64,000 nucleotides of DNA, from positions 124,001 through 188,000 of the forward strand of contig JASJFT010000023.1 of the NCBI GenBank assembly GCA_030770425.1, read 5' to 3'. Position numbers and translations under genes: made by a program. The stretch is from Darksidea phi. Its lineage: Eukaryota > Ascomycota > Dothideomycetes > Pleosporales > Lentitheciaceae. The notes under the pieces are model-generated. The model had not been told where the DNA came from. It saw only the letters and a program-made list of their open reading frames with translations, and made no database searches. This document shows positions 11,867-25,393 of this stretch, in pieces. Position 1 is the stretch's first letter; the number at the start of each line of letters is the position of its first letter.

Positions 11867-13053
11867 ATGGACAGTTTAGGGACAGGACTTGACATTGAAA
11901 TGGCGAAAGAGGGCAACAAAGACGTCGATGTAGTGGTCAATATAACCGCCGTGCTCATTCTCGTCGCAGCATGGGCATTTGTGTGTGCTAGGATTTTCGT
12001 TCGGATTCGCGACCGAACGAAGGGAGTAGATGACTTGTTGATGGTAATTGGACTGGTAAGTAGGATTCTTGTTCCCCCAGGGTGCTTGGTTGTCTTCTGA
12101 AGGTGTGATTACCATAGGTGGTGCTAACTTCGATAACTCAGGCGGGCTTCACAGTATTTTGTGCTTTAACCATCAAGTCCAACGCCCTTGGAAGCTTGAT
12201 GAGAAACAAGGCCAAAAGCACAACCCCAGAAGACCAAACGCACGCGCTTGAGCACACGCACGCACACGAGCGCATAGCAGAAGCGATGTTCCGCGACCGT
12301 CTGGCGAGTACAATCTCCTCTCCTTCCGCGGACCCATCTAACAGCTCCCTCTAGTACTTCCTGATTGCCCAGCTATCCTACGCCGTAGCATCGATTCCCA
12401 TCCGCGCCAGCCTCTGTGCCTCCCTCCTCCGCATCGCTAAAGAACATCGCCACAAAGTCATCCTCTGGGCCGTCATAGTCACCTGCATTCTTTCCGCCTC
12501 CATCCCAACCGCCGGGATTCTCACACAGGCACAGCCAATACAAGCTCTGTGGGATATGAAGCTCTATCTTAAAAATGAAGTCAAATCTCGGGATATGACA
12601 TACCTGGGGACGTTTCTCTTCACTTACTCCGCGCTCTCGGTAGCCCAAGACTGTATTATCGCCGCTATGCCCGCAGTCATTCTATGGAACCTGCAGACAA
12701 AACGCTCAGAGCGGATCCGGCTTATGCTGCTTTTGGGACTCGGGGCTAGCGCAGCCATCGCTACCTTGATACGGGTTTACTTCCTCACTGCTCAGCAATA
12801 TGTGAAGTATGGCAATGTCCCCGTATTCATTTGTACGATTTTCGAGTTGGGAGTAGCTATCATAGCGGGATCATTGGCACCGCTGAGGAAATCGTTTGTG
12901 AGGCGGTGGGGCCAATGTACGGGGCGGGAGTGGTGGAAGTTGCGGGCGCAACCCCGGTCGCTGTCTCAGCCTGCGATTGAGCTTCCTGAGAGGAATGCGG
13001 GGATTCTTCGGTTGGTGAACAGAAGCGATGATGGACGTGGGCGGTGTATATAA
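11867..13053 (+). CDS. PTH11/rhodopsin-like seven-helix membrane protein
   Basis: Three exons, 349 residues. Intron 1 is 12056-12141 (GTAAGT, branch GCTAAC, acceptor TCAG). Intron 2 is 12304-12354; only a GC donor (GCGAGT) keeps the phase, with branch TCTAAC and acceptor CTAG. Hydrophobic helices are visible at about residues 22-45, 60-75, 118-140, 150-175, 190-215, 225-250 and 260-285. Between the helices lie the loops RIRDRTKGVDDLL and the His-rich HALEHTHAHER. This layout fits the fungal integral membrane 'rhodopsin domain' family (Pfam PF20684 group), to which PTH11-like receptors belong. No N-terminal CFEM domain is present. The ligand is unknown and signalling is inferred from the family only. 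The tail after the last helix is short and polar, with RSLSQPAIELPER. Confidence 0.8.
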
Positions 13054-13246
13054 TAACTGTTATTCGCCGTAAAACAGATATGATATTCACAAAGGTCAGT
13101 GCTTTTAGAAAAAGTGGGCTAAGGGACTCTGTCTTGCACTGCAGGCATTTCTTTTCTGAAAGTATATACAAAACTGACTAGGTAAACGAATGAACGTCCG
13201 ACACTCCCCATCTTCGCCACGTCTCATGATACCCTGCTATCTACAC

Positions 13247-14711
13247 TTAACCAAAAGTGGAGTTGAGGGGGCCGTACTTGATGTTGGAGTAAGTGACCGA
13301 AGCATCCCCGTTCTTGGACTCCACATCAGCCGGAACACCAGACCCAATATCACAATCGCCACGTCCGATACCGGGAGTCGCAGGATCCTTATCAGTCGGG
13401 TAGGTCGAGTCGAGCCACAGCATGTTGGAGTAGTGATCATCCCACAATGACATAACCAACACCATTCCATTAGCCAGGGCCTTGGCCATGTTCGCGGTTC
13501 CTCCCTTCTCCTTGTACGTGTATCGATCACCAAACACCTTCTTCTGCTGATCGCAGAACTTGGTAGTAATGGAATTGCCTTCGACACCCTCGATCTTGGA
13601 CTCCGAGTTGGGGATGACTTTGCCGCCTTGGACGTAGAAGCGCTTGATCTCAAGGGCATCGCCGGTACCAATGAATTGGGTGACAACAGTGAATTTCTTT
13701 GATGTGTCTACCGTCTTGCCCTTGCCGTAAAACGTCTTGTCGCCCATGCGATACGAGTTGAAGTCGCAGCCATCAGGATCGCACACACCTGCGTAGCGGT
13801 CGGCGGAGTAGGTTCCGCCGCAAGTATCACCGTCGCACCGGCTTTGCTCAATCGTGCTGCAGGAATGAGGCGTGTAGGCTGCAGATACGGAGTTGGCCTC
13901 CCAGATATCCATTTCAGCGCAGCAGGAGCCGTGACCACCAACCCCAGCATTGGGGTCGTTTTTAGATGGCACCCAGCCCTCGACGTTGCCCTGATAATAT
14001 TATTAGTACGGGGTACGCAGAAAAAGGATAGTAAAGAGCATACTTCGCCATTAATGAATTTCAAATCACGTGGGCATTGCGCATCACAATAACCAGTTCC
14101 GTATTTGGCACCCGCCTTGTTGGTAGAGTACTTCTTCATACCGCCATCAGCATCCATGGAGACGAAGTACAAGGCGCCATTGAGACCGCAGGGAAGGTTA
14201 GACAGATCGACATCGAATGTAAATTCTGTGTTGGCGCCCAACTTATACATCTCGTACGTAGAGTCGTCCTTCATCATGTATGTACGAGAGCCGATGTTAG
14301 TCGAATAGGATCCCTTCGTAACGAACTTAAGCTGCAGGGAGTTGCCAGATGCAGTAATTCCATATGTGCCCTTGTAGTCGGCTCCGTCAACGGCACAATT
14401 CGAGGCGCAAGATTTGTTGTCTGGGCAGAGTGTGGCGTTCCATGTGTTGTCGGTGTAGCAGTTGGTGTACCTTCTCGACAATTAGCTATTCGGATGGATC
14501 TAGTCAACGCTAGTATTGCGCACCCGGTCTTTGTGTGAAGCCAGCGCCAGTTGGCGTCAACGACAACTTTTCCGTTCTTGGTGGTGCAACTACCCTTGGC
14601 GGTGCATTGCTGCCATGTCATACCCGGGTGGGTTTCGGTCGTCTGGGTGCCGACCAATTGGCCCTGAACCACGGCAAGGATAGAAGACGCGACAGTGAGT
14701 GCTCGATACAT
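13247..14711 (-). CDS. GH7 cellobiohydrolase (cellulose 1,4-beta-cellobiosidase, reducing end), no CBM
   Basis: Three exons with introns 14471-14523 (phase 2) and 13991-14043 (phase 0, GTATGC...TACTAAT...CAG) encode 452 residues. A signal peptide ([17 protein letters not shown]) precedes the mature start [12 protein letters not shown], typical of secreted GH7. The catalytic signature EMDIWE is intact: nucleophile Glu at about 231, Asp 233 and acid/base Glu 236. Many cysteines ([27 protein letters not shown]) would form the family's disulfides. The protein stops at GPLNSTFG right after the catalytic domain, so linker and CBM1 are absent, unlike Trichoderma Cel7A. It should attack crystalline cellulose processively in the secretome. 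Endoglucanase GH7 is an alternative, but the length and loop content favour CBH. Confidence 0.93.
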
Positions 14712-14768
14712 GATGAATTGTAAGTGAGAAGACGACAGTGAGGACAGCCTCACGGGGACTGCATGTGC

Positions 14769-14776
14769 TCTTATAA
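14769..14776 (-). promoter_or_regulatory. Candidate TATA box of the GH7 gene
   Basis: On the minus strand the sequence reads ATTATAAGAGC about 60 nt upstream of the ATG at 14711. Further upstream (14999-15004) the minus strand has GGCTAA, which matches the core of the XlnR/Xyr1 cellulase-regulator site. Both are short motifs and could be chance. Confidence 0.3.
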
Positions 14777-17392
14777 TGAGCAGTTGGTGGTGGCGTTTCG
14801 GGATCTCTTCCTCTTTCAAGCACGGACACAGACAATTTGATCGGCGGAAGACTCTAAATGATGTCGCGGAAGGACGGGAAGCATCTTCGAACCTCTATTG
14901 GAACACTAGTAACACTGTCTACTGTGAAGAACATCAGCGAGTGTGCTTGATCCTGCAGAATTGATCATAGTTGCTCGATCTTAATCTGTCCAGATACCTT
15001 AGCCGGAGAAAGCTTCAAGCTCCCAGATGGAGGGGCAGGGGACAGATGAATGAAGGAATCTCAAGTCGTCGTCGGAGAAATCTTCTTGTGTCAATTCGTC
15101 GGACCCTCGTGAGACGCTTCGTTTACGTGGCTCGGCGTGCGATATGGTTGGATCATCTTGCTGATCCAGATTCGAAGTTGATGATGTCCACGGGAAATCA
15201 GACAAGCCTCAGCCCATGAGTCGCACTAGGTCATCAATGTGATAGGACCTCGTGATGGATGCTGCAAGGTGAGCACAAGCATCGGCTGCAAGCCCGGCTA
15301 AGATCGGAGAAGCTCCCTCGTCGGGCTAGGCATCCTAGGCAACTGCACATGAGTTGAGGGGCATGGTGCGCCGGTATGAGAAGGTTTCGCACTTCCCTAA
15401 TGCTTGATTTCCATGCTTGAGAAAAGGCGAATGACCTTGACTTCTCTAGCTTTATCTTGTACCCTCAAGCGGTTCTGAACCAACGCAGGAGACGTCTGAA
15501 CCAGCCGCAGGTGTAGAAATGGGGCGAGCGTAAGGTGATCATGAAAAGCTTTGACTGAGACTCGGACAGGGCTTCACATTGCCTTTCCATATAGTGTCCG
15601 TCGCTGCTATCGAAACATTCTGGAAGAAATCTTGCACTGTACAGAACAGGGTTCTTTTCTGGGCACAATCCAGGTCTGTGGGTCGACTGGCCAACAGAAG
15701 CGGCATTGGGCTTCGAATATGCCGATGAAGGTATGGAACGCTGTCGTGGAGTTAAATTAATCTGTATAAATGAAGTTGGGGTTAGGGTTTGTTTAGGCTT
15801 ACTCCACAATTGCGGGGTTGCAAGGATTCCCCACACCGTTTCTCGTAGTTACCATCGCCCGGTGCTGGATGTCTCTCCCGGTTCCAGTAATGTTCTTTTC
15901 GCCGTCAAATAGGAAGAGGTTCTCGATGAGTCCAGTACTTCTAGCCAGTGGAATGCTGTATAGAGACTATCCCTACTTGTGGAACAACCATGACAAATTG
16001 CTCGACCTGGAAAACTGTATTCGCGAATCAACCTCCGATTCCACCAGTCTGTGTTACGCAGCCGAAGGCAATGAGGCCGTTTTCGGTACATCGAAGAGCC
16101 GCTATGTTGGGTGACACAGGCAGGGCTCTCCCATGATTGTGGTGGAGCACCAATCGAATCGTAGGGGACCTTAAATTGACCTGTTTGAGGATCGAATGGT
16201 AACCGGGTGATTGAAGTGCCCGAATTTGCAGTGTGACACAAGATCCGGGATAGAGAATGAGTTCCAGAAGGCAAGAGGAAGAGTCAGCAGTCGTGCTGCA
16301 GGGCCGCGAGTTGAGCCGCTCGTAAACGCCATCTTAATTCGGTTTGGCTCGCCAACGGGTGACATAACTCGAGAACAGCTCAGAGAGACTCTTCAGGCTT
16401 CACGGGAAGCCGTATCTTAAGTAGTGGTCTCGGTACGCTGTGGCCAGACAGCTTCTCGACACCCGCGGCCAAACGGCGCGGTTAAAGGTACATCACTTGG
16501 CGATAAGAAGCCCAGGCACACCCTTAGTTGAGGCTCTTAACTCTCCAGTGCTTGGAGGCTCAGCGGCTGGAGCGTAGATAGCATAGAAACCGAGGTACTG
16601 GGTCCTTTTTAGATGATGCGCGACGCATCTTGATGGTGTCGTAGATTCGGAATGAGATTCGGAGCTGCGGGCCACTCGCTCCGTAGCCAATTGATGAACT
16701 GGCAATATATACTAGAAAGCGCCATCCAGAATTATGGGCATCTGGATATAGAATGTGCGTTTCGCTGTCGTTGTGTTCAACCATCGTTGACACGAAAATG
16801 TACAAAATAGAGACGATCGAGCTGGAGTGTCCCATCGCCAAGCGCAAGCACTCGTATAGATGTCATTCAAAACTTTGCATCCGGAAAAGGGAGCCCGCGT
16901 GACACAAAGTCTTCAACTTGGAACTGTAGCCGCATTGCGGAGCCGGGTAAATAGGCGCAAGCAGTCTGGCAGACGGGCCGGTGAACAGCAAAAGCTGTCC
17001 TCGTGACTTTGGACAAAAGATCTGACCACTGAAGCCGTACCCGCTTATGAGAATCGATGGCTGCCAAACAAGACTGATGGATGTAATCAGGAGCAGGCGC
17101 CGGAAGGCCTGCAAGTTTTCGAAGCACGCTAATGACCAAGCTGCACGTGACTCATACCTTGCCTCAAGCACTTTGCGCCATGGGCAGCTCGTTGCCTGTT
17201 CTGATACCATGATAAGTCAGTGAAGAAAGGAATTTCAGTCGTACGCATAGATTTGTTGTCACGTTCGAGATGCTGAGCAATGATCCTGCGACCGGAGTTT
17301 CGAGCTCGGCAGGTCGCCTATACATCTGCACTGCTCAGGCCGGCTTCGTCACTGCCACGCGCACTTCGCCACAACTCCACAGCTTGAGTGGT

Positions 17393-17432
17393 ATTCTGCT
17401 ATTCTGCCATTCTGCCATTCTGCTATTCTGCT
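17393..17432 (+). repeat. 8-nt tandem repeat ATTCTGCY
   Basis: Five direct copies of ATTCTGCT/ATTCTGCC lie about 200 nt upstream of the regulator start codon, followed by a CT-rich stretch. It is a microsatellite-like pyrimidine tract in a probable promoter. Confidence 0.8.
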
Positions 17433-17627
17433 ACTCTCCTTCTCTGCCTCTCTGCTTCTCTGCTTGGCGAACCTTTTTTAAAATGACAAAATCCTTCAGC
17501 TTACTAACACCCGGGCCACCAACGCCGACCCCGTCCGCGTTCTCCGAACCGTTTTCCCTCGTCTCCATCACGCTTCCGCCTTGTCCGACCATTTCTCATC
17601 AATTCTATTTTCCTCGTACATGCAGCC

Positions 17628-20100
17628 ATGTCAACCAGAAGCGAGTCTCGTGACAATTCGCCCGACGCCTCCGCCGAGAAGCGTGCTAGTAAGAAACGGA
17701 AGGTGCTATCATGTTACGCATGTCGCAGCCGGAAGATGAAGTGCGACCGCATATATCCTGTTTGTGGTCGATGCCAAAAGACTGGACGAGCTGATCAATG
17801 CACTTACGATCCGCGACTACTCGAAGAATTGCCAGCGAATGGAGACGGCCATGTCGACGGCGCGCGGAGCTACGCCCCACCGGAACACAACTCGGCTACC
17901 GGTTCATCCGATATCCTAACGTGGAGATTGCGTATGCAGGAACGGCGCATTGAGCTGATGGAGAAGAAGTTAGCCGGTTTGAATAGCGCTAAGGATCCTA
18001 CACTGGACTTTCCATCCCGGTTCGACGATTTTGAGCCGGAAGAGCCTCACCCGCGGGAGGAGATGATGTTTAGAGGAAAGGGCTTCAAGACGCAGTTCCA
18101 CGGGTCGACAAGCGCGCTCAGCTCTTTGGCCACGGTATGCGCCTTCTGTTGTTTCGCAGCTAGGGTTCTAATTAACGCGCCAACAGTTTGGGGAGCTGCA
18201 AGCATTCACACGAGAAGCCATCATCTCCCACGGTAGCTTTGGTCGCATACGCGGGGACTTTTCAACCTTTAGGAACCGCAGAAAAGTGGCGCTGAAGGAA
18301 AGGCGCCTCAGAATACAAGGATTTGACGACGATATCTACGCGCTTGTACCCGAGAAGAGCATCGTTGACAAGCAGGCGGCATTGTACTTCCGAACGTGGG
18401 AAACCTCGTACCGAATCCTGCACGAACCGACATTCTGGAAAGAGTACCATTCTTTCTGGGAGCAACGGTCAAATGGAGATGCTTCAGCAAGCTTTGCCGC
18501 GATTCTCGTCTATCTGGTGGCCATCACGAAATGCCTGGAGCCGAAGGAAGACAATGTCTTCGTGGGTGATAGCTCTGCCGACCGCGAGGCTGCTTTAGAG
18601 CTGATCGAGATATGCGATGTGTGGTTACTGCGCCAGAACCGCAAACACCTCACGCTTCAGTTCTTCCAGCTCCAATGTCTGTCGCTGATAGCGAAAAGAG
18701 TCAACAGTCTCAAGTGCAAGCAGGACTGGATAGCATCTGGGGACATTATGCGCCTTGCCATATCGTCCGGTTTACACCGAAATCCAAGGCCATTAGCTAC
18801 TGGAAGGGTATCCGAGTACGATCGAGAGATGAGGAGACGACTCTGGTCGACCATTGTGGAGTTGGAGGTTCAATCCTCCCTTGACTGCGGAATCCAGTCC
18901 TCCGTTTGCGGCCTCTACTACGATGTTCAGCCTCCAGCGAACATACCAGATGATTCGTTCTCGCCCGAGACCCAACAGATACCGGCTAGCCGACCCATTG
19001 AGCACTTCACGACTGCTTCGTACCAAAACACCGCTTCGCGGTCGCTACCTCTCCGTCTGCATTTGTTGCAGCTTCTCAACAACCCCTCGACGGATATGCA
19101 ATACTCAGAAGTCCTACACTACGACGCCCAATTAACATCATTGCTGGCATCATCTCCGAGCTGGACAGATTCTCGTGCTGCTCTGCCCTCAGCCCTTCTT
19201 GAACTGCAGTTACGGCAGTACCTCTTGATTTTGCATAAGCCATATGCAAGGCTCGCAGCGAAGAACCAACGCTACAGTTATTCCTTCACGGCATGCATAG
19301 ATGCTGCGAGCACAATACTTGCTTCATACGAAAGTCTTATATCCAAAGGCGTTCTGGCGCTGAACCATCTCCGAAACGATGTACTTCGCGTCGCAGCAAC
19401 ACTCGCTCAAGTAGTCTATTACAATTGCCCGTCGTCTGCCGCACAAGAACAGGTCCCAGCGTTGCCCACGCCAGGGAGCGGCACCACCAAACAGCCTCAA
19501 CTGCAGGTCCCGGAACTCAAGATTCCCATTCTCCCCACGAACAACTTTCTTGCAGCGACACTCTGTACCTCCGCCATCAACCTTCTTGAAAAGGCACGTC
19601 AAATTTTTGAGCACAAGATCACGCGCTTAGGCACAGGTTATATGGAGTACTGGCTCGTCTGTGCTGCACTAGGCATGATGCCCTCCACCGACCAACCCGC
19701 CACCTCTATCTCTTCAATTATGAACGCTGCGCCCGATGACTTGCGGTCACGCGCGAAGAAGGCATTGGATCGTGTGACATCGCATTGTTACCGCGTTCTG
19801 TCCATGCAGAAGGATCCCGAGAACAGCTTTGCGTCGTCACTGCGAGCAACAATTGCTGTGACATCGCCAATTACTCCCATATCGAATGCTGGTAGCCATG
19901 CAGGAGTTTCAGCGGCATATGGTGATGACGGCTCGATGCCGAACCTCATTTCCGGGGCATCGGCCATGGCGGAAGCCCTCGCCGATGGGAAGGGATTAGT
20001 GGGTGGTGCATTTGATGATTTGCAAGATATGCAAGTTGATATGAGTGGGTGGGCGTTCCCAGACTTTTGGGCATTTGATATATTAAATGATGGCCTTTGA
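17628..20100 (+). CDS. Zn2Cys6 transcription factor with fungal_trans middle homology domain
   Basis: Two exons (intron 18135-18186, phase 0, GTATGC...CAACAG) give 806 residues. The zinc cluster has cysteines at about 29, 32, 39, 46, 49 and 58, after a basic stretch (SKKRKVLSCYACRSRK). The helix TWRLRMQERRIELMEKKLAGL that follows is a likely dimerisation coiled coil (about 102-122). From about residue 220 the protein fits the fungal_trans (PF04082) domain: LYFRTWETSYRILHEPTFWKEY, then LEVQSSLDCGIQSSVCGLYYDVQPP. The family binds CGG triplets as a dimer in the nucleus. The target genes are unknown; the neighbours do not form an obvious pathway. Its own promoter carries an 8-nt repeat. Confidence 0.9.
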
Positions 20101-22989
20101 ACCTAGCGGTGTTCCCACTCAAATATTCCCATCAGCATGCTTGCTGAGCGGAGTAAGGAGCAATTGATACATTGAAGGTTGCTTGTGCGCAAGCTATTTA
20201 ATTCTACTAATTTCATCAAATATCTTCAATCTACAGGACACAGGTTAGACACGGAAATTCATCAACGCAGGGTATCCGGCGTCGCTCATAAATCTCCTTC
20301 AAAAGATTTGGCCAACTTTTCTCCACATTTTGTACATCATGATGGCGCCATGAGTCTTGAGATATGGTTTGCTCATAGTCTCTTCAAGAAGTTTAATCCA
20401 TTATCCTATGGTGAGGAGGGTATGACTTCTTGTAGCTTGGTAGCGCGAGTGGACCATGAGGAACAGAGCTCGCGGAGTGTATTAACCGTGAAAGAAGAAA
20501 GGGAGGAAGCGGGGATAAACATTATGATGCATAGCCTTTTAGGCGAATGAGTGAGAGGGAGATGAGAGAAAGGCGACGGCTCACGTTTGTGAGGTTCGGG
20601 AGGTGAAAGGTATTGGTCTAATCAGCCCAACCGTGTCCCTAAGCCCAAAGAGGAGAACTTGCACTTATGAAGGAAGCAGAACCTATAGATTATCTGACCA
20701 TAAGCTTATGGTGCATAACGGAGAAGGAAGGCAGGATGCACGCTGATTCACTTACCCAGAAAAGATGGGACGGGGCTCACTCTATTTACAAACTGTCATG
20801 GAGACTTTAGTTCAAAGTCGTATTCATGTATATTGGTATCCTAGAGCTAACATAAAACAATAGCATCCAAAATGAGATGTCTGAAGCTGTGCCTCCTCCA
20901 CGCCACAAAGATAGACGCTGAGGTTTGATAGCCTCACTCGCCACTCAAACGGCCATAATGCGGCGGCTAAGCCATGGACGGCGAAACCAGCTCACACCAG
21001 GCCGCAAGTGGCAAGCTGGTTTGGTCTTCGCCGAGATATCAGAGCTCTATTAAGAATTTGAAATAGAGGCCTCTGAGAGCGGCGGTAGTGCTTTATTTTA
21101 TAGAGTGAATATGAGCCATTTTGTACTTCTCTTCGAAGCGGGTGCATCTCGGAATATGGTCAGCAATGCTAGAAGCGACGAGCCTATTTGATAGAGGAAA
21201 GGGGGCGAGTTGTGTTTGGCGCCCTATGATCCTCCTATAATGAATGATGCAAGGATGTATTGGAGTCCGAATTTGATCTAGGCCAAGCAGCACAGAAAGA
21301 GACCGATATGGAGAAATTAGAATCCTGGAAAGCCGGCCGTGTTTGAGAAGTATGAAACAAGCAATGATAGGATGAAATAGACTCACTGCGTGCCTTGGGT
21401 CAAGAGCTACCGCCTATTATATCGGTCCGTCGGTGGTATAACTGAATTAGCGTACGAGAAGTTAGATGTATATCCGAGCTTGAAATCTCCGGCATTGGAG
21501 AAGCTAAGTAGGCTGGCGCAAGGGTCTATCCGAAACGAAGCCTTTACTTCATTTACCATTTCATCTGTGGTGCCTTACAGTGCATGTCAGACGAACCCGC
21601 CCTTTCCAGGCCATTGTTCTTCTCCTAGAACCCTTCGGGTAGCAACGGTATATGTTGATGTGAATTGGAAGTGGGAAAGCATTAGGGCCGTGGCGGTGTC
21701 GGAGCGCTTGCCTAGAGCCGATTTAGAGGGTCGAGAAATGCGTGAGCAGGGGACGTGGTAGGAGAGGCGGTGGTGAGCAGAGTGGTTGCACTCGCCGGAG
21801 CGGAGAATTTCGCCTGCGGGTGGAAGTCAGTCCGCGTTTAGATAGAATGGAAGCTGATACTGAAGAAGAGACTGACGATGAAAGGAAACTGGAGAGCCCA
21901 AACCACCGCCGAGGCTATACATGCAGGGCAGTGCTGCCACTGTAGAACCCTGTCTTCTCACCATCACCCGTGCGCTCTACTCCGCATGTAACTCCTTGCT
22001 GGAACACAAGCTTCTTGCAGGCCGAGACTCATTTGTGATCCCGAATTTGCGCAAGTGGCGGCGGGGGGTTTGATCTCGGCTAGTTTGTCTCGGGGCTGGG
22101 CTGGGAATGACGAAAAATTGAGCTGGACTGACCAAAAGATTTGTGGAGATCGCGTAGGCCGTCTAAGCTCGGCGCCGGATAATGAAGCTGGGTGTAGTAA
22201 CGTGTTGGCGGCTCTTGCCAAATGCTGGGCGTGTGGAGGATGAGTACTCGGGTAAGCAGCAAAACGGGTAGCTGCCCTCAAGGAGTGCGAAAGTTTGGAA
22301 GTTGACATGAAGTGCAAACGTAGACAAGTTGAAAAACTCAGAATGACGTAGAGTTCAGTTCTCTGAGCTTTTCTGGAGGCTAGCCCGCCGCAACGGAGCA
22401 GTTAAGCGGACTATACGCACACAGCGGCACGTGACTGAGACAGCACAAGCACACAGTGCTGCTACCATGAAATATTGGATCTTCGGCAAATGCTTCGACA
22501 TGAGGCAAGGTATCACACACAAGAATTCCATGTTGCAAAAGCTAATGCCTGTCCCAAAACGCTCTACAGTCTCACGGCTCCATCGCACCGTACGCACAGC
22601 GTCGTTATTTTCTAAAGCAATAAGCACAAAAATAACAATTACGCCACTGGAATTCGTTCAACGTCTCTCACGTCCAACGTTCTAGCTGCGGGACGAGAAA
22701 TTGTCCAAACCCTCCCGCCTAGGGCCACCGCACGATTCTGTTCTCGATAGCCCTATTCGTCGCTAGCCACTAGCAGGACGCGAGCAGTACGACCCAATGT
22801 GCTAGAGTGAGAGCTGCTATCTGCGTCTGGATTGCGCACACGACTAATTCACTCGATAGCTGGTCGAGTCTACATAAACACAGGGATTGATATTTCTGCG
22901 GAGCTCACGATCATGTTGCTGTTCGGGCTGAGCCAGTGACGATACGTATATTACAATCCTTGTTTGTCCCTCCGCCATGGTGTCTACTT
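20101..22989. other. Long intergenic region, no gene seen
   Basis: About 2.9 kb between converging genes. Open frames of 60-123 codons occur on both strands (for example 20179-20550 and 21390-21761, both plus strand) but have no motif and erratic composition. No tRNA-like fold or repeat was recognised. Confidence 0.5.
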
Positions 22990-25393
22990 CTATCTGAAGA
23001 ACTCTCCAGCACCTATTGATGTTCCAGTAATGACAACGAACCATGTATGCGCAAGCTCTAGACATTGCTTCGCTAATTCGACTTCGTCTTTGGCAGTGTA
23101 TGCTTCGGCAAGATATTTCAATGCGCGGACTGTTTCGACATTTACCATGCCTGAGTTACTCAGGATCGCGAACTGTCTTCCTTCCACTGTGGTAATAATT
23201 CCAAAGTTTCGAAGCAATTTAAGGGCGTATTCGATTGTTTTGTCGAAGTTCTTGACAGTCCGCCACGCTTCCGTGAGGAAAAGCGTAGGGTGGACAAGTG
23301 CGAGGCGAGGTAGTTTGGCGTATGTATCCGGCTGATCTTCATTTAAAGATGCGTATAATTTTTCGAGTTCTCTCAAGGCTCTTGCAATCTTCTTGATGGA
23401 GGTTATAGTTGTCCCTCTTTCATTCAACCGCATGACCATCTCCTTCAGTTCCTCGAACAACCTTTTCCTTTCTTTCCTCACCTCAACACTTATATTTCCA
23501 TCAGCTACACACAGCTCACAATCACATTCAAAGCCCCAAGTTGCCCGATACTTCTCTTGGCGCTCATCAATATCAATATCGGGTGAGATGTACTGATTCG
23601 TGATTTCCTCCCCTGCTTCAATGTCGCGGGTCGCGCGCATGAAACGAATGTCCCCAATGAAGGTACGGATAGAGTTAGGCAAACAGGAATGATTGACGTA
23701 GGAAGCGTGAATCCAAAAGCCATTGCGAAGCTCGGGATTGCTATTTGGTGGCTGAGAGAGAAGATCTGAGGAGCGGGTCGGGACTGAAAAGCAGTTGTAG
23801 CGGCGGATGAGCTCGACACGAAAGCTAAATGAAGTTAACACATTGTTTCCAGGAAACAACAAGCACAGCAACCATAAACATACACATCTACTGGCACATC
23901 ATCCCCTTCAGCAATCTCCCATCCGTTCTCCTTCCAATACCCTCCATCATCCAACTCAAAGAACTCTTTCCTTAAGCTCGGATTCCACCTCAACTTCTGC
24001 ACTAACTCCTTGAACAGCCATGCTCCTGGCCTAGGCGCTGCAGTCTCATCGCCCAAACTATACAGTAAACAGTCACTACTCCTGTCTTGCATGAAGTATC
24101 CCGGGAGAGCAAACGCCTTCTCCGCACAGATGAGTTCTCCAGCTTTGAATGTGCGTTTGGCGAACACACCCCGACCGTGGGATGCCGTTTGTTTGATCTC
24201 AGTGTCGCAGGTATAGTTTGCAGCATCGACGTGAAGTGTCAGCGGCCCGACATAGGAGGATATCAAGGCAAAGTTATAAACTGGAGCTGATTGGGAGATA
24301 CCAAGGTCAAACTTTATCCGAGCGGAGAGTTCCTTAAGCGCGCGGGGAATGTTGGAAGAGATTTGTAAAGGGTCATCGGTACTATTGTTGCGGAGCCATA
24401 ATTCAACAGTTGAAGGGTTGGTAATTTCAGAAGAGGCGAGAAGTGGGGTGGAAGCCGCGTGAACGGATATTGCATTGGCGAGATCCTTGGTTGCATCATC
24501 GAGGCGCATGAGGACGATGTTGACACCACATCGCTTTCGATGGAGGTCAATCTCGCACAATTTGTCTGGATTCTGTGCAAGTCCGCGATCGTACCTAGAA
24601 AGAATTCATTAGCATTAGCATCGTGCGTACGTATAGCGGTTTCTGGAATTACACGGATGGGATAAACTCACAGCACAAGTGCTTTTCGAAAGCGCTTCTT
24701 CAAAAACATCATATCACCCTCTTTCTTCCACCGCATAGCATCTGCGGTCTCGTCGATCTTCTCTTGGCTTCTCCAGTTCCTCGGTACAAGAGCAACTCCC
24801 GGCTCCAGTACCACTAAATCTGAAGGATGATCAATGCGAATATGGTAGCCGCCGTCAACAAGCTCGCTCCAGCAAGGCTGCTTTACTGCGATAATTGAAC
24901 CTTCGGTAAGGATGGCGTCGACCATGTTATCCTCGAGATTGGCAACTGTGAGCCTTGTAGTGTCACCATTCTCATCTTCTGCAATGGTGACGGTATTAGA
25001 GTAGATGTATGGTGGGGTGATTGTACGGAGTAGAAGAAGTGTGTTCGGATCTCTTGTGTCAATAACTAAATCACAGAGATGCACCTATCCCTTGCGTGAG
25101 CGCCATGGGCTAACAGAATGTTGAAATTGAGGGTGCATAATTACTTTGTGATGAGAGCCATTCTTCATCGATACACGCGAAGGTGGATAGGGAAGGGGAA
25201 GGATGACGTTCCGAGTAGGTACTTTCCCCTCTGCCAGAAGCTTCAGATGCTCCTCATGCTTTTGTCGCAACATTTGCCGCGATGGCTTTGAATTTGGTTG
25301 CTTCCCTTTCTCACTCCGACCCTTCTTCACCAGTTCTTTCACGTGCTCTGGAACATCTTCATACGAATTTTGAACTCCGTTGGGAAGAATCAT
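22990..25393 (-). CDS. SET-domain protein with TPR-like N-terminal region
   Basis: Four exons: introns 25085-25144 (phase 0), 24595-24671 (phase 2) and 23825-23883 (phase 2, GTATGT donor) give 735 residues from the ATG at 25393. The N-terminus is charged (HVKELVKKGRSEKGKQ). A TPR-like helix pair (WKKEGDMMFLKKRFRKAL...YDRGLAQNPDKL) spans about 205-245. The SET domain is split by about 110 residues of insert: it opens with KQTASHGRGVFAKRTFKAGELI, ends with YVNHSC at 500-505 and AGEEITNQYI, and is followed by the cysteine set WGFECDCELC (post-SET, about 556-563). Such TPR-SET proteins are widespread in fungi and related to SMYD-type lysine methyltransferases. The substrate is unknown and nuclear or cytosolic location is possible. 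All key SET residues appear present. Confidence 0.88.

Larger units (their letters stand above)
14712..17627. other. Long intergenic region between GH7 and a regulator gene
   Basis: About 2.9 kb lying between two divergent genes. Several 60-140-codon frames overlap on both strands, but none shows a domain, signal peptide or consistent splice joining. The right end (from about 17460) is pyrimidine-rich and is probably the promoter or 5' UTR of the regulator. Confidence 0.5.

Noticed and set aside
15849..16274. 141-codon minus-strand frame between GH7 and the regulator
   Set aside because: Mixed frames and no domain; no consistent exon joining was found.
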